Shown: positions 52,309-61,891, numbered from the stretch's first letter. The stretch: DNA of 64,000 nucleotides from an uncultured Alphaproteobacteria bacterium (GCA_944391495.1 CALXTU010000001.1:247981-311980), one strand, 5' to 3'. Notes: generated by a model not told the origin, from the letters alone. Numbers and translations: made by a program.

Positions 52309-53415
52309 TTAATTGATTTTTGAAACCAGATATTTGATATCATCCGGGCTCAGTTCATCATTATTTTGCGTAAAACTCAGGATACGCTCAACGACTTTGT
52401 GTCCGAAAGCTTTGCGGTTGGAACGGCCGCAGTCAAAACGGATTTCGCGGATAACTTTCAGGGCGCTGAAGATTGCCGGAAAAACACTTTTGGGAATGAA
52501 AGCCTTGCGCAACAAGTTGCGGATCATGAAATCGGCCTGGGCATTGAACAGGATCTTGCGGACTTCGGCAATCGGAGTTTCCGACAAGTAAACAATGGCA
52601 TATTCAAAAAATTTTAAATCACCCAGACAAATGGCACGTACAACCAAACTCGGTGTCAAACGGTTGGCTTTGTATAATTGGTGAACCAGGTCTTCTATTT
52701 GTTCGTCAGACGAATATTCTTCCGAAATGCTTAAGGTGATCTTTTCTTTAACCTCGTCAACCAATTTGGTTACCAGATTTTTGGGCAGATTGTGATGCAG
52801 CATAAGATAAGTTTTGAGTTTATAGGATAATTTGTCGATGATCTTCTCAACGACAGAGGCCGGAAGCTCGGAGCGATAAATCAGACGTTGTTTAATGTCG
52901 TCGTTTTCGGAATATTTATTGACAATGGTGTCAAAAGTTTTTTCACGGATATCGGCTTTTTCGTTAGACACGAGTTCACCGACGACTTCATCAGGGCAGC
53001 GCTCGGCAATATATTGCGAAACTTCGGCCGACAGACCTGAACGTTTGGCAACGGCTTTTTGGCGGTTGATGCCCGGCATATTTAAAATCTTAATCAGATC
53101 TTCGTTTGTTAGAGAAACATAATATTGCAGGAACGGAACGGCAACGCTGTCTTTATCGTTGATGATGGCCGTCACAACATCTTGCGGCAGATCGGTGCAG
53201 TGTTTCAGACTGTCGGATAAGGCCTCGCGAACTTTGATTTCGGTGTCATGCACCATGATGCGGAAAATGTCTTCGGCCAGTTTTGCCGCCTGCGGCGGAA
53301 TGGAGGAACCGGAATAATAGGCACCGACTTTACGGGCAACGTTTGATTTGTTTTCAACGTTTGCGTCTTGAGCCAGATTTTCTACATCCCGTCTGTTTAA
53401 CTTTTCGTCTTTCAT
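52309..53415 (-). CDS. DUF2336-family protein
   Basis: 368 residues, all-helical, with HEAT-like repeating helices (for example IKVREALSDSL, DLPQDVVTAIINDKDSVAVPFLQY, LSAEVSQYIAERCPDEVVGELVSN). This is the DUF2336 family, found mostly in alphaproteobacteria; a link to flagellar or cell-cycle regulation has been shown only for single members. GAGG precedes the ATG. It lies in the same direction as the c-di-GMP phosphodiesterase. Confidence 0.75.
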   Translation of the reverse strand: MKDEKLNRRDVENLAQDANVENKSNVARKVGAYYSGSSIPPQAAKLAEDIFRIMVHDTEIKVREALSDSLKHCTDLPQDVVTAIINDKDSVAVPFLQYYVSLTNEDLIKILNMPGINRQKAVAKRSGLSAEVSQYIAERCPDEVVGELVSNEKADIREKTFDTIVNKYSENDDIKQRLIYRSELPASVVEKIIDKLSYKLKTYLMLHHNLPKNLVTKLVDEVKEKITLSISEEYSSDEQIEDLVHQLYKANRLTPSLVVRAICLGDLKFFEYAIVYLSETPIAEVRKILFNAQADFMIRNLLRKAFIPKSVFPAIFSALKVIREIRFDCGRSNRKAFGHKVVERILSFTQNNDELSPDDIKYLVSKIN

Positions 53416-53486
53416 TGTCGGCTCCTCACCTGCGGCATTTAACTGCCTATATTATCAGGATATAATAAAAAGTCGTAAAATCCTAA

Positions 53487-54422
53487 TTACATTTTTGTTA
53501 CATATCGGCCAAACTCCCGGGTGATGTCTTCCGGTATCATTGTAGCGTCAAGCGACGATTTGTCAATGGCCTGCAATTCGTAGTAGGCCAGAGTATAATC
53601 AAAAATTCCGGCATAATTTTTTAGTTGCGAATTACCATAAGTGTATGGCGCGAGAATCAATCCCGATATATTTGCCGTTCGTTCGCGTTGTTCGCGGCGG
53701 AAATTACGCAGAGCGGTAAAAGAGGGATGCGAGTTGACCTTAAGCGCAAAATCCTGCATGGAAGCGTAAATATCAGGGTAAATTTTGATCCGGTAGCTGT
53801 CATCAGTCGTTTCACCAACGGGTTTCAGGCCTTTATCCGTGTGCCAGACCAGCATTTTGTAAAGCGAATTGCCTTCTTTAACGATGCGGGAGGTTCCCCA
53901 GTTGGTTTCCAGAGCGGCAGCGGTTATCATGATTGACGGCGGAATACGATCAATCCGGTTTAGCAGCTCGGAAATCAGATAACGTCGGCGTTCATTATTT
54001 TTCAGGCGGCTGAAAATGTCATATTTGGCCGCTTTGGCCTCCAATATTTCAATATCGGCGGCGGACAGGTTCGGGTTTTGGCGGAAGCGTTCGGCAATGG
54101 CAGAAATTACGGCGCGTTCTTCCAATAGGTCCTGATTCAGTTTCAGAGCCAGAGGTGCCAGAATTTTAATGAATAAGGCATTGCGCTCGGTTTCATCAGT
54201 GAGAGAGTTGTAGTCGGCGGGAAAATTTTTCAGATATACGGGGGGATATTTGTAAGACGGCAGCATCAAATAGCCGCGTTTTCCTTCGTAGCCGCACCGG
54301 TGGTAGACATCTTGCAGTTTGCTCAGCGGAATATCCTGCAGCCAGAGCTCGCCGGCAGCGGAGGCGACTGCCGGAAAAAACGCCAGCAGCAACAGCAGAA
54401 GGCTAAACGTCAGTCTCTTCAA
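53487..54422 (-). CDS. Bax-like glucosaminidase, exported
   Basis: 311 residues. A signal peptide (about 1-22) precedes a C-terminal glucosaminidase domain with IPPSIMITAAALETNWGTSR, where the catalytic Glu is expected, and EGNSLYKMLVWHTDKGL. E. coli Bax and related proteins cleave glycans in peptidoglycan. It starts with TTG at 54422 (GGGAGG nine bases upstream) and overlaps the nfu gene by 20 nt. In the minus-strand murJ-to-bax cluster. Confidence 0.75.
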   Translation of the reverse strand: MKRLTFSLLLLLLAFFPAVASAAGELWLQDIPLSKLQDVYHRCGYEGKRGYLMLPSYKYPPVYLKNFPADYNSLTDETERNALFIKILAPLALKLNQDLLEERAVISAIAERFRQNPNLSAADIEILEAKAAKYDIFSRLKNNERRRYLISELLNRIDRIPPSIMITAAALETNWGTSRIVKEGNSLYKMLVWHTDKGLKPVGETTDDSYRIKIYPDIYASMQDFALKVNSHPSFTALRNFRREQRERTANISGLILAPYTYGNSQLKNYAGIFDYTLAYYELQAIDKSSLDATMIPEDITREFGRYVTKM

Positions 54423-54945
54423 GATTGCGAACCTCCCGCACTTCAGGGATGTAGGTTTTTAAAATGTGCTCGACGCCGTCTTTCAAGGTGCGCATGGCGT
54501 AAGGGCAGCCTTTGCAGGCGCCTTGCATTTCGACCAAAACAATGCCGTCTTCAAAGCTGATAAACTTGATGTCGCCGCCGTCTCTTTTAACTGCAGGACG
54601 GATACGCGCATTCAGGAGAGAGTTTATCTGTCCGACAACGTTGTTTTCATCATCTGCCGGTGTGGCGACAACTTCTTCACCGGTGGAAAGATAATCCATG
54701 ATTTCTGCCATAATCAAAGGTTTGAGTTCTTCCCACGAGGCCTCCGGCATTTTGGTAACCGAGATCATGTCGGCCGTAATGAACAGCGACAAAATACCGC
54801 CCAAGTCAAATATTCGTTCAGCCAGGGGTGATTTGCGAATGGATTTGGCATCGACAAATTCGGCAGATCCCTGACGCAGCAACGGCTGAGGCGGAAAAAA
54901 ATTGACAACGGAATTGTCCGGTGTTTCCTGAATTTCTATAATCAT
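54403..54945 (-). CDS. Nfu-type iron-sulfur cluster scaffold
   Basis: 180 residues. An N-terminal Nfu_N domain (about 1-90, with RKSPLAERIFDLGGI) and a C-terminal NifU-like domain (RPAVKRDGGDIKFISFEDGIVLV) ending in CKGC (about 143-146), which binds a [4Fe-4S] cluster for delivery to target enzymes. It starts in an ATGA overlap with the DUF2333 gene. In mitochondria and alphaproteobacteria this is the common Nfu architecture. Confidence 0.9.
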   Translation of the reverse strand: MIIEIQETPDNSVVNFFPPQPLLRQGSAEFVDAKSIRKSPLAERIFDLGGILSLFITADMISVTKMPEASWEELKPLIMAEIMDYLSTGEEVVATPADDENNVVGQINSLLNARIRPAVKRDGGDIKFISFEDGIVLVEMQGACKGCPYAMRTLKDGVEHILKTYIPEVREVRNLEETDV

Positions 54946-56006
54946 CGGCGTGAATCCACTGGTTGGTTAAGTTTGTTAACAATATCATCCAAAAGGTTAA
55001 CGGCGCGGGCGGCAAAATAATTGATCGTTACCAGATGATTGGGCGCAAAAGAAGCGTTAAGTTTGCCGTTGCGAATGATGGCCGGATTAAGATCAGACGC
55101 CCGTTCAAGGAAATTGAGCATCATTGTCCATTGCAGATAAACATCGCGCTTGACCAAAACATTCTTATAATCCCGGCCGAGAGCCTTGAATATCTGTGCA
55201 TAACCATATAATTTGCCCAAATCAAAATAGAAGATGTCATCTGATTTAAAATCAATTAAAGAGTCATGCGTTTCACGAATATGATCATCAGTCTTATCCA
55301 GTTGGCGGTCAATATCCCGGCCGGCAATCTTTAAAATGGCGGCCAGATTGGCGGCGTCGCGGTTTAAGACCGCCCGGCCGGCCGCAATTTCGTTGTTAAA
55401 ATTATTCAGTTTCTTACGTCCTTTTTTGTATTGCGTATTGGACGACGGTGCCGGAAGGAGGTTGTTTTGCGGAGAAAACAGCCAGATGTTGCCGGGATAT
55501 TGCAAGAGTTCCACCGCTTCGGCAAATTCGGTTTTGACATCCGGCGAGACGCTGGTTAGGCGGAACCGGCCAAAAGCATAGGCCGTACGGCTGACCGCGG
55601 ACATTAGTCCCAGTTGAAAATTAGGCATATTGTCAAGAAAATATGACGGAAACAAAAAGGGAAGATTCGGCGTCCAAATTTTATGATGTACTTCGCGGTT
55701 GATCAGGCAACTCATAACGTCTATGGAAGCCAGACGTCCGGGATTTTCCTCCGGTTGGCAGGAGTTTGAAGTATCAATGTCGTGAATCATCCAACCGCCG
55801 ACCGGGTAATATAGAAAAATAAAGGTAAAGATGGCAATTAACGCCAGCCGCCACCAGGAACCGCTTTTGCGATGCAGATAATCCGCAGCGGAAGACAACA
55901 GTTCGGCAATGCGGCTCCCCGCACGGGATAACAGGCGTCTTGTTTCCGCGTATAATTTTGCCGTTTGATCTTGTTTTATAAATGTTTTTCTTTTTTTCTC
56001 AGGCAT
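54942..56006 (-). CDS. DUF2333-family membrane protein
   Basis: 354 residues. One membrane segment (about 55-75, WRLALIAIFTFIFLYYP) and a large periplasmic part. The block GRLASIDVMSCLINREV ... LFPSYFLDNMPNFQLG matches DUF2333 proteins known from alpha- and gammaproteobacteria; function unknown. The ATG 56006 overlaps the murJ 3' end by 31 nt. Next to murJ it may act in the cell envelope. Confidence 0.75.
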   Translation of the reverse strand: MPEKKRKTFIKQDQTAKLYAETRRLLSRAGSRIAELLSSAADYLHRKSGSWWRLALIAIFTFIFLYYPVGGWMIHDIDTSNSCQPEENPGRLASIDVMSCLINREVHHKIWTPNLPFLFPSYFLDNMPNFQLGLMSAVSRTAYAFGRFRLTSVSPDVKTEFAEAVELLQYPGNIWLFSPQNNLLPAPSSNTQYKKGRKKLNNFNNEIAAGRAVLNRDAANLAAILKIAGRDIDRQLDKTDDHIRETHDSLIDFKSDDIFYFDLGKLYGYAQIFKALGRDYKNVLVKRDVYLQWTMMLNFLERASDLNPAIIRNGKLNASFAPNHLVTINYFAARAVNLLDDIVNKLNQPVDSRR

Positions 56007-57556
56007 GCCATTATCTCGTTGAAATTTAAAAGATGACAAAGCTTAGCACAAAAAACAAAAGTTATAAAGCCTAAAATGCAGATCAGCGCAAACAAGCCGA
56101 GCTTGGGCAAAATGCTCAGATGAAGCCAGTTGCCGAGTTTTAGATCAAGCAGGTATTCGCCTAAAACCAATACACCGCCCATAATGAGAGAGCAGATAAA
56201 GATTTTACCTGTCTTTATCAGCAGATCACGCGGGCAACTCCAATAGCAGCGTTTTTTCAGGCCGCGGCAGTACTGCCACAGAGAAACAAAAGCGGCAATG
56301 GTTGTAGCTGAAGCGATACCGACGTGACCGAACGGAAACATCAGAATAACCGAAAAGCACAAGTTTGTCAGCAGGACAATAATGCTGTATTTGACCGGCG
56401 TGCGGGTATCGCCGCGAGCAAAGAAGTTCGGCGCCAGAGCTTTAACCAGAACATAAGCCGGCAGGCCGACGGCATAGGCAATAACGGCTTTGGAAGTCAT
56501 GATCGTTTCGGTGTAGCCGAACTTGCCGTGCTGGAACAGAATATTGATAATCGGTTCGGCAAGAATAATAAGAGCTACGGCCGCCGGAATGGACAACAAA
56601 GCGCCGTATTCAAATGCTTTGGACTGAACGGCCTGTGCCTGTTCGGTCTGGCAGGCTTTGATATGGCGAGACAAGACCGGCAGCACGGCAACGCTGATGG
56701 CCGCGCCGACAACTCCCAGCGGCAGCTGCTGCAGGCGGTTGGCATAATACAACCAGGAGATGGCTCCGGTGCCGACCATTGAAACCAAAATAGTGTCGAC
56801 AACCATGTTGATTTGATAGACGCCGGCACCGAGTACACCCGGCGCAATACGCTTGAACAGTGTTTTTATTTCGGAATCTTTAACGATGTTGATAAGATTG
56901 TGCTGCGGTTTGATATAAACCTGCTGACGGTGCAGAAAATAGGTCAGCCACAGGATTTCGATGAAGCCGGCCGTCGTGACACCGAAGGCGATACCATGGG
57001 CGGCCGTCGGGCTGAACGGGATAAAAATAAATACCGAAATGATCATCATCAGGTTTAAGATGACCGGAGCGGCAGCCGGTGCGGCAAACTTGTTCAACGA
57101 GTTTAAAATTCCGGATTGGAAAGAAACAATGGAAATGAACAAAAGAAACGGAAAAGTAATGCGCGAGAGTTCCGTCGCCAGAGCCAGTTTGCCGTCGTCG
57201 CCGGCAAAACCGGGCGCCAGAACCGCCACAACCCAAGGCATTAAAAATTCAACCGTCAGCACGAATAATGTCAGGATAAAGGCCAAAAGCGAAATGGCCC
57301 GGGCGGCGAAAAGAATCGCGCTTTTTTTGTCGCCACTCACTAATTTTTGCGACAGCATCGGGACAAAGGCGGTGGTAAAAGCGCCTTCGGCAAACAATGA
57401 GCGGAATAAGTTCGGCAGTTTGAACGCGACAAAAAAGGCATCGGCAACCATACCGGCACCGAGGTAGTTGGCCAGAACCATATCGCGAAAGAATCCGGTA
57501 ATCCGCGACAATAACGTAAAGCCGCCGAAAGTGGCAATGGATTTAAATAAATTCAT
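55976..57556 (-). CDS. murJ: Lipid II flippase MurJ
   Basis: 526 residues with 14 membrane segments, MOP superfamily. N terminus FGGFTLLSRITGFFRDMVLANYLG and FRSLFAEGAFTTAFVPMLSQ are characteristic. It moves lipid II to the periplasm for peptidoglycan synthesis. First gene of the minus-strand group murJ-DUF2333-nfu-bax. Its promoter should lie in the divergent gap before 57684. Confidence 0.95.
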   Translation of the reverse strand: MNLFKSIATFGGFTLLSRITGFFRDMVLANYLGAGMVADAFFVAFKLPNLFRSLFAEGAFTTAFVPMLSQKLVSGDKKSAILFAARAISLLAFILTLFVLTVEFLMPWVVAVLAPGFAGDDGKLALATELSRITFPFLLFISIVSFQSGILNSLNKFAAPAAAPVILNLMMIISVFIFIPFSPTAAHGIAFGVTTAGFIEILWLTYFLHRQQVYIKPQHNLINIVKDSEIKTLFKRIAPGVLGAGVYQINMVVDTILVSMVGTGAISWLYYANRLQQLPLGVVGAAISVAVLPVLSRHIKACQTEQAQAVQSKAFEYGALLSIPAAVALIILAEPIINILFQHGKFGYTETIMTSKAVIAYAVGLPAYVLVKALAPNFFARGDTRTPVKYSIIVLLTNLCFSVILMFPFGHVGIASATTIAAFVSLWQYCRGLKKRCYWSCPRDLLIKTGKIFICSLIMGGVLVLGEYLLDLKLGNWLHLSILPKLGLFALICILGFITFVFCAKLCHLLNFNEIMACLRKKEKHL

Positions 57557-57683
57557 CTTTTACCCGTATGAAAAAACACCGGTATTAATCTGATTTTAAG
57601 GGATTATAGCTTATATTTCGGATAATGAAACACAAAAATGCAGTTATTGTCGATTATTTTGGTTGAGAATCTTTCTTTTCCGG

Positions 57684-57712
57684 TTGACAAAAAATAAAAG
57701 CATTGGAATAAT
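57684..57712 (+). promoter_or_regulatory. Near-consensus sigma-70 promoter of the first small basic protein
   Basis: TTGACA (57684-57689), a 17-bp spacer and AATAAT (57707-57712). The leader contains a GGCGCC-GGC-GGCGCC palindrome (57733-57747). Confidence 0.7.
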
Positions 57713-57760
57713 GGACAAAAATTTTGACAAGGCGCCGGCGGCGCCGCTGACGGAGAATTG

Positions 57761-58264
57761 ATGATGGCTTCACAAGAAGAAAACGCTGCTGGAAAAAAGA
57801 CGCCCAAACCTTCATTTAAAGAAGCGGGCGGTGTACACGGCTGGCTTTTGAAAAAAGCCAAAACTTTTATGTGGGATGCCGCGTCAAATACGTTTATTCT
57901 GCCTAAAGGCGTTGTTCTGACCAAAGAGGAAAAAGAAGCTCTGGAAGAGGTTATCGGTGCGATTAAGGAAGAGGCGGTTGAGGTTGACAAGCGCCGGCAG
58001 CTGCAAATGGCCGCCGCACAACGAGCAGGCATCAAATTTAAAGCCAACGTGGTTAAAGGATATGACCTGCTGTTGAGCGGTTCGTACCGTGAGCTGACGG
58101 GGGTACTGGCTCATAAAATACATAATAAACTGCAAGGAATGCTTCAGGTCAATAACCGCTTTTTAAACGGGGTATGGAAGGTGATTTCCGGGGCGCTGAA
58201 TTTACAGCAGAAAGAAGAGCGGAATAAAACCTTGATTATGCCGCGCGGGCGTGACGGCCGTTAA
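57761..58264 (+). CDS. Small basic protein, unknown (first of pair)
   Basis: 167 residues from ATG 57761 (GGAG five bases upstream; ATG 57764 is equally good). No signal peptide. Central helices with alternating charge (TKEEKEALEEVIGAIKEEAVEVDKRR) and an amphipathic second half (VVKGYDLLLSGSYRELTGVL). The C terminus ends RGRDGR. Its promoter is near consensus, so the protein is likely abundant. It resembles no family I know. The next gene has a similar size, charge and C terminus. Confidence 0.6.
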   Translation: MMASQEENAAGKKTPKPSFKEAGGVHGWLLKKAKTFMWDAASNTFILPKGVVLTKEEKEALEEVIGAIKEEAVEVDKRRQLQMAAAQRAGIKFKANVVKGYDLLLSGSYRELTGVLAHKIHNKLQGMLQVNNRFLNGVWKVISGALNLQQKEERNKTLIMPRGRDGR

Positions 58265-58266
58265 AA

Positions 58267-58295
58267 TTGACAAGCTTGTAAAAAATTGCTATAAT
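58267..58295 (+). promoter_or_regulatory. Consensus sigma-70 promoter of the second small basic protein
   Basis: TTGACA (58267-58272), a 17-bp spacer and TATAAT (58290-58295): a perfect consensus, and the strongest promoter seen in the window. Confidence 0.8.
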
Positions 58296-58327
58296 AGACA
58301 AAATGGCAATTATCGGGGAGAACGGTA

Positions 58328-58786
58328 ATGAGTGAAGAAAAGAAAACCGTTAGTTCTTTAAGACAGGGATGGAAGTCTTTAGGCAAGGCTGTGGCGCAAG
58401 ATGTAACCATGACTTTAAAACAAGCCAAAGAGGGTACCTGTTTTCTTTTTGTCCGGCAGGTGAAAGATTTGTATAAAGCCGGTAAGCTTATTGGCAAAGG
58501 AAAATTTCGTGAATTGCGTGATCGGGCGGCTTTGCGGGTGCATGATAATTTGTTGGCGCTCGGTGATAAAACACAGTCACAGGTAAAGGCAGCCAATAAG
58601 CGGATAGAAGAACGTCTTGGCATTGAGAACAGGGGCAGAAGGCCGGGAGTTGTTGCCAGAGCGTATGGCAAGCCGATAAGAGATATTCGCCGGATGTTTG
58701 ACCGGTTGCGCGGACGAGGCAATAATCAGGCTGTTCCGGTTGCGGTGCGTTCGACAGATCGGTCGCGAGGTAACGACGGCAGGTGA
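58328..58786 (+). CDS. Small highly basic protein, unknown (second of pair)
   Basis: 152 residues, Lys/Arg-rich, no signal peptide. Helical N-terminal half (VSSLRQGWKSLGKAVAQDV, FVRQVKDLYKAGKLIGKG); the second half is arginine-rich (RRPGVVARAYGKPIRDIRR, DRLRGRG) and ends RGNDGR. Nucleic-acid binding is plausible from composition but unproven. GGGGAGAACGGTA precedes the ATG. It is followed by the terminator shared with typA. It has its own perfect promoter in addition to any read-through from the first gene. Confidence 0.6.
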   Translation: MSEEKKTVSSLRQGWKSLGKAVAQDVTMTLKQAKEGTCFLFVRQVKDLYKAGKLIGKGKFRELRDRAALRVHDNLLALGDKTQSQVKAANKRIEERLGIENRGRRPGVVARAYGKPIRDIRRMFDRLRGRGNNQAVPVAVRSTDRSRGNDGR

Positions 58787-58799
58787 TGCATTTTGTAGA

Positions 58800-58829
58800 A
58801 AAAAAGCCCCGGTTTCCGGGGCTTTTTTT
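58800..58829. terminator. Bidirectional terminator between the small basic gene and typA
   Basis: AAAAAGCCCCGG-TTT-CCGGGGCTTTTTTT, a perfect stem with A and T runs on both sides. Confidence 0.9.
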
Positions 58830-60650
58830 CTATTCTATAATTTCCGGTCTGGCGCGTTTGCGGGCAATCGGATCAAGAATGCGTTTACGCAGACGTAAAG
58901 TTTTAGGTGTCACCTCAAGCAGTTCGTCATCCTGAATATAGGACAATCCCTGTTCAAGCGTCAGTTTGCGCGGCGGTACCAGATCAATCGCCTCGTCTTT
59001 GCCGGCGGCACGTATGTTTGTCAGCTGTTTGGCTTTGCAGGGGTTTACTTCCAAATCATTCGGCTTGGTATGTTCGCCGATGATCATGCCGGTATAGACC
59101 GGAACGCCGGGATCAATAAACATCGGGCCACGGTCTTGCAGTTTCCATAAAGAATAAGCGACGGCGGTGCCGGTTTCGGAAGATATCAGCACGCCGTTGC
59201 GGCGGCTTTCAATTTCACCCTTGTAAGGCTCATAGTCTTTGAAGATGCGGTTCATGACGCCGGTGCCGCGGGTATCGGTTAAAAATTCCGAGTGGTAACC
59301 GATGAGGCCGCGGGAAGGTGCGTTGAAAATCAGGCGGCATTTATTACCGGCCTGGGACGGAATCATCTCAACCAGTTCGGCACGGCGGCGGCCGAGTTTT
59401 TCGACCACGGCGCCGGAGAATTCTTCGTCAACATCAACAACCACCTCTTCCACCGGTTCCAGGAGTTGTCCGCTTTCGTCTTTTTTCATCAAAACGCGCG
59501 GGCGGGAAATGGCCAATTCAAAACCTTCGCGGCGCATGGTTTCAATCAAAACGCCGAGCTGCAACTCGCCGCGGCCGGCAACTTCAAAAGAATCGCTGGT
59601 GTCGGTGCGGGAAATTTTAAGGGCAATATTGCCTTCGGCTTCTTTGCAAAGACGATCCCAGATCATACGCGATGTTACTTTGTCACCCTCACGGCCGGAC
59701 AAAGGCGAATCGTTAATGGAAAAGGTCATGGCCAAGGTCGGCGGATCAATCGGCTGGGCTTTAATCGCCTGATTGACATCTAAGGCGCAAATGGTGTCGG
59801 CAACGGTGCCTTTGACAACTCCGGCCACGGCAATGATATCGCCGGCGTGAGCAACTTCAAGGCTGTCACGGGTTAAACCGCGGTAGGCCAGAATTTTGCT
59901 GATACGTACACGTTCAATCTCTTTATTTTCGCCGTTTAAGACTTTAACCGTGTCGTTGACGTGGAGAGTGCCGGACTGAACTTTTCCGGTCAGCAGACGG
60001 CCGATGAACTTGTTGGCTTCCAGTGTTGTGGCGAGCATGGAAAACGGTGCGTCGGGCTGACAATCAGGTTCGGGAACATAGGAACAAATCAGTTCAAACA
60101 GCGGCGTTAAGTCTTTCTTTTCATCGTTCAGGTCTTTAACGGCCCAGCCGCTGCGTCCGGAAGCATAAAGCACCGGAAAGTCCAGCTGCTTGTCATTGGC
60201 GTCTAGGCTGACAAACAGGTCAAATATTTCATTTAAGACTTCATCACAGCGGGCGTCGGGTTTATCGACTTTATTAATGACGACAATCGGACAAAGGCCG
60301 AGTTTTAGAGCTTTACCCAAAACAAATTTGGTTTGCGGCATCGGCCCTTCGGAAGCGTCAACCAACAGAATGACACCGTCAACCATTGACAAGATGCGTT
60401 CGACCTCGCCGCCGAAATCGGCGTGACCGGGGGTATCAACAATATTAATATGCATACCGTGCCAGTTGACAGAGGTGCATTTGGACAAGATGGTAATACC
60501 TCTTTCGCGTTCCAGCTCGTTGCTGTCCATAACACAGGTTTCAACCTGCTGGTTTTCCCTGAAGGTGCCGCTTTGTTTCAGCAGGCCGTCGACCATTGTC
60601 GTCTTGCCATGGTCGACATGGGCGATGATGGCAATATTTCTTATATTCAT
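58830..60650 (-). CDS. typA: Ribosome-associated GTPase TypA/BipA
   Basis: 606 residues. GTPase related to EF-G/LepA that binds 70S ribosomes and helps 50S assembly under stress. G1 AHVDHGKTTMVDGLLKQSG (about 10-28), switch region ERERGITILSK, G3 DTPGHADFGG, G4 NKVDKPDAR, and the C-terminal TypA-specific domain. GGAGAAAAAG precedes the ATG. The 204-bp gap upstream has a CGGCACG/CGTGCCG hairpin and presumably its promoter. Confidence 0.96.
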   Translation of the reverse strand: MNIRNIAIIAHVDHGKTTMVDGLLKQSGTFRENQQVETCVMDSNELERERGITILSKCTSVNWHGMHINIVDTPGHADFGGEVERILSMVDGVILLVDASEGPMPQTKFVLGKALKLGLCPIVVINKVDKPDARCDEVLNEIFDLFVSLDANDKQLDFPVLYASGRSGWAVKDLNDEKKDLTPLFELICSYVPEPDCQPDAPFSMLATTLEANKFIGRLLTGKVQSGTLHVNDTVKVLNGENKEIERVRISKILAYRGLTRDSLEVAHAGDIIAVAGVVKGTVADTICALDVNQAIKAQPIDPPTLAMTFSINDSPLSGREGDKVTSRMIWDRLCKEAEGNIALKISRTDTSDSFEVAGRGELQLGVLIETMRREGFELAISRPRVLMKKDESGQLLEPVEEVVVDVDEEFSGAVVEKLGRRRAELVEMIPSQAGNKCRLIFNAPSRGLIGYHSEFLTDTRGTGVMNRIFKDYEPYKGEIESRRNGVLISSETGTAVAYSLWKLQDRGPMFIDPGVPVYTGMIIGEHTKPNDLEVNPCKAKQLTNIRAAGKDEAIDLVPPRKLTLEQGLSYIQDDELLEVTPKTLRLRKRILDPIARKRARPEIIE

Positions 60651-60854
60651 TTCTTTTTCTCCTAAATACGCGTCATGTCATAGACCGGCAAATATCGTGT
60701 ACAAAGAAATATGTCAGAGAACCGGCCTATATCCGGCACGAACATTCATAGGTAAAGCCGTGCCGAATAAAACGGGACATGATGATAAATTTGTCCACAC
60801 AATACACTTTTGAAATTAAATTTCAACAGCTTAATTGCGGTAAAATTAAAAAAA

Positions 60855-61880
60855 TTAAGCGCGCTTGCCGTAGGACAGCAGTTTGTTTCTGACTAAACCG
60901 CGCAGCGAAACTTCGGGGCGGGCGCCGTAATGGGTGATAATTTCGGCGGCGGCAATTGAGCCGATGATGGCACAGGTACCGAGCGAACGCCCCTGCGTCA
61001 TGCCGTAGAGAAAGCCTGCGGCGTACAGGTCGCCGGCACCGGTCGTGTCGACAACGTTTTCAACCTTTTCGGCCTCGACAAAAGTTTTGGTGCGACCGTT
61101 GACCACAACGGAGCCTTTGTCACCGCGGGTGATGGCGGCGATTTCAACCAGCGGTTTTATCAGGTCAAGACAATCATAAAAATCTTCGCCTTTGAACAGG
61201 GCACAGAGTTCAGCGTCATTGGCAAAAAGAATATCAACATGTTCTTTAACAAAGGCCAGAATTTGTTCTTCTTTACCGCCGACACAACTGACGTCCGACA
61301 GGGAAAAAGCAACCTGTCGGTTGTATTTATGAGCGGTTTCTGCCGCTTTGACGGCAATTTCCATGCCGTGTTCATAGTCCAGCAGGTAGCCTTCAAGATA
61401 GGTGATGCGACTGGCTTTGATGATGTTTTCGTCAACGTCGGCAACATTTAAATAAGTGCTGGCGCCGAGATAGGTGAACATGGAGCGCATGGCGTCCGGC
61501 GTGACCAAAACGATGGAACGGCCGGTAACGGGGCCTTCGTTGAGCGGCGGCGTAAAAAAGTCAACGCCGGCGGCGCCGATGTCGCGGGTGAATTCCTGAC
61601 CGAGGGCGTCGTCATGAACTTTGCCGATGAAAGCCGGCGCACCGCCGAGTGATGCCAGACCGGCAACGGTATTAGCTGCCGAACCGCCCGGAACCTCCCG
61701 TTCGGGGACGATATCGGCATAGATTTTGCCGGCGTCTTGGGCATTGAGAAGCGTCATACAGCTTTTGGGAAGATTACGTTCGGTTAAAAAACGGTCGCCG
61801 ACTTTGGCCAAAACGTCAACAATTGCATTGCCGATGCCGACGACATCGTAATAAGTGGTGGTTTCTGTTTTTTGAATCAT
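60855..61880 (-). CDS. PfkB-family sugar/nucleoside kinase (adenosine-kinase-like)
   Basis: 341 residues, ribokinase superfamily. The N-terminal signature PGGSAANTVAGLASLGGAPAFIGKV (about 63-88) and the C-terminal DTTGAGDLYAAGFLYGM (catalytic Asp about 290) are intact. The layout resembles the adenosine kinase-type PfkB proteins common in alphaproteobacteria, but the substrate cannot be fixed from motifs alone. AAGGCACC before the ATG is a weak ribosome site. Confidence 0.85.
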   Translation of the reverse strand: MIQKTETTTYYDVVGIGNAIVDVLAKVGDRFLTERNLPKSCMTLLNAQDAGKIYADIVPEREVPGGSAANTVAGLASLGGAPAFIGKVHDDALGQEFTRDIGAAGVDFFTPPLNEGPVTGRSIVLVTPDAMRSMFTYLGASTYLNVADVDENIIKASRITYLEGYLLDYEHGMEIAVKAAETAHKYNRQVAFSLSDVSCVGGKEEQILAFVKEHVDILFANDAELCALFKGEDFYDCLDLIKPLVEIAAITRGDKGSVVVNGRTKTFVEAEKVENVVDTTGAGDLYAAGFLYGMTQGRSLGTCAIIGSIAAAEIITHYGARPEVSLRGLVRNKLLSYGKRA

Positions 61881-61891
61881 GGCGGTGCCTT

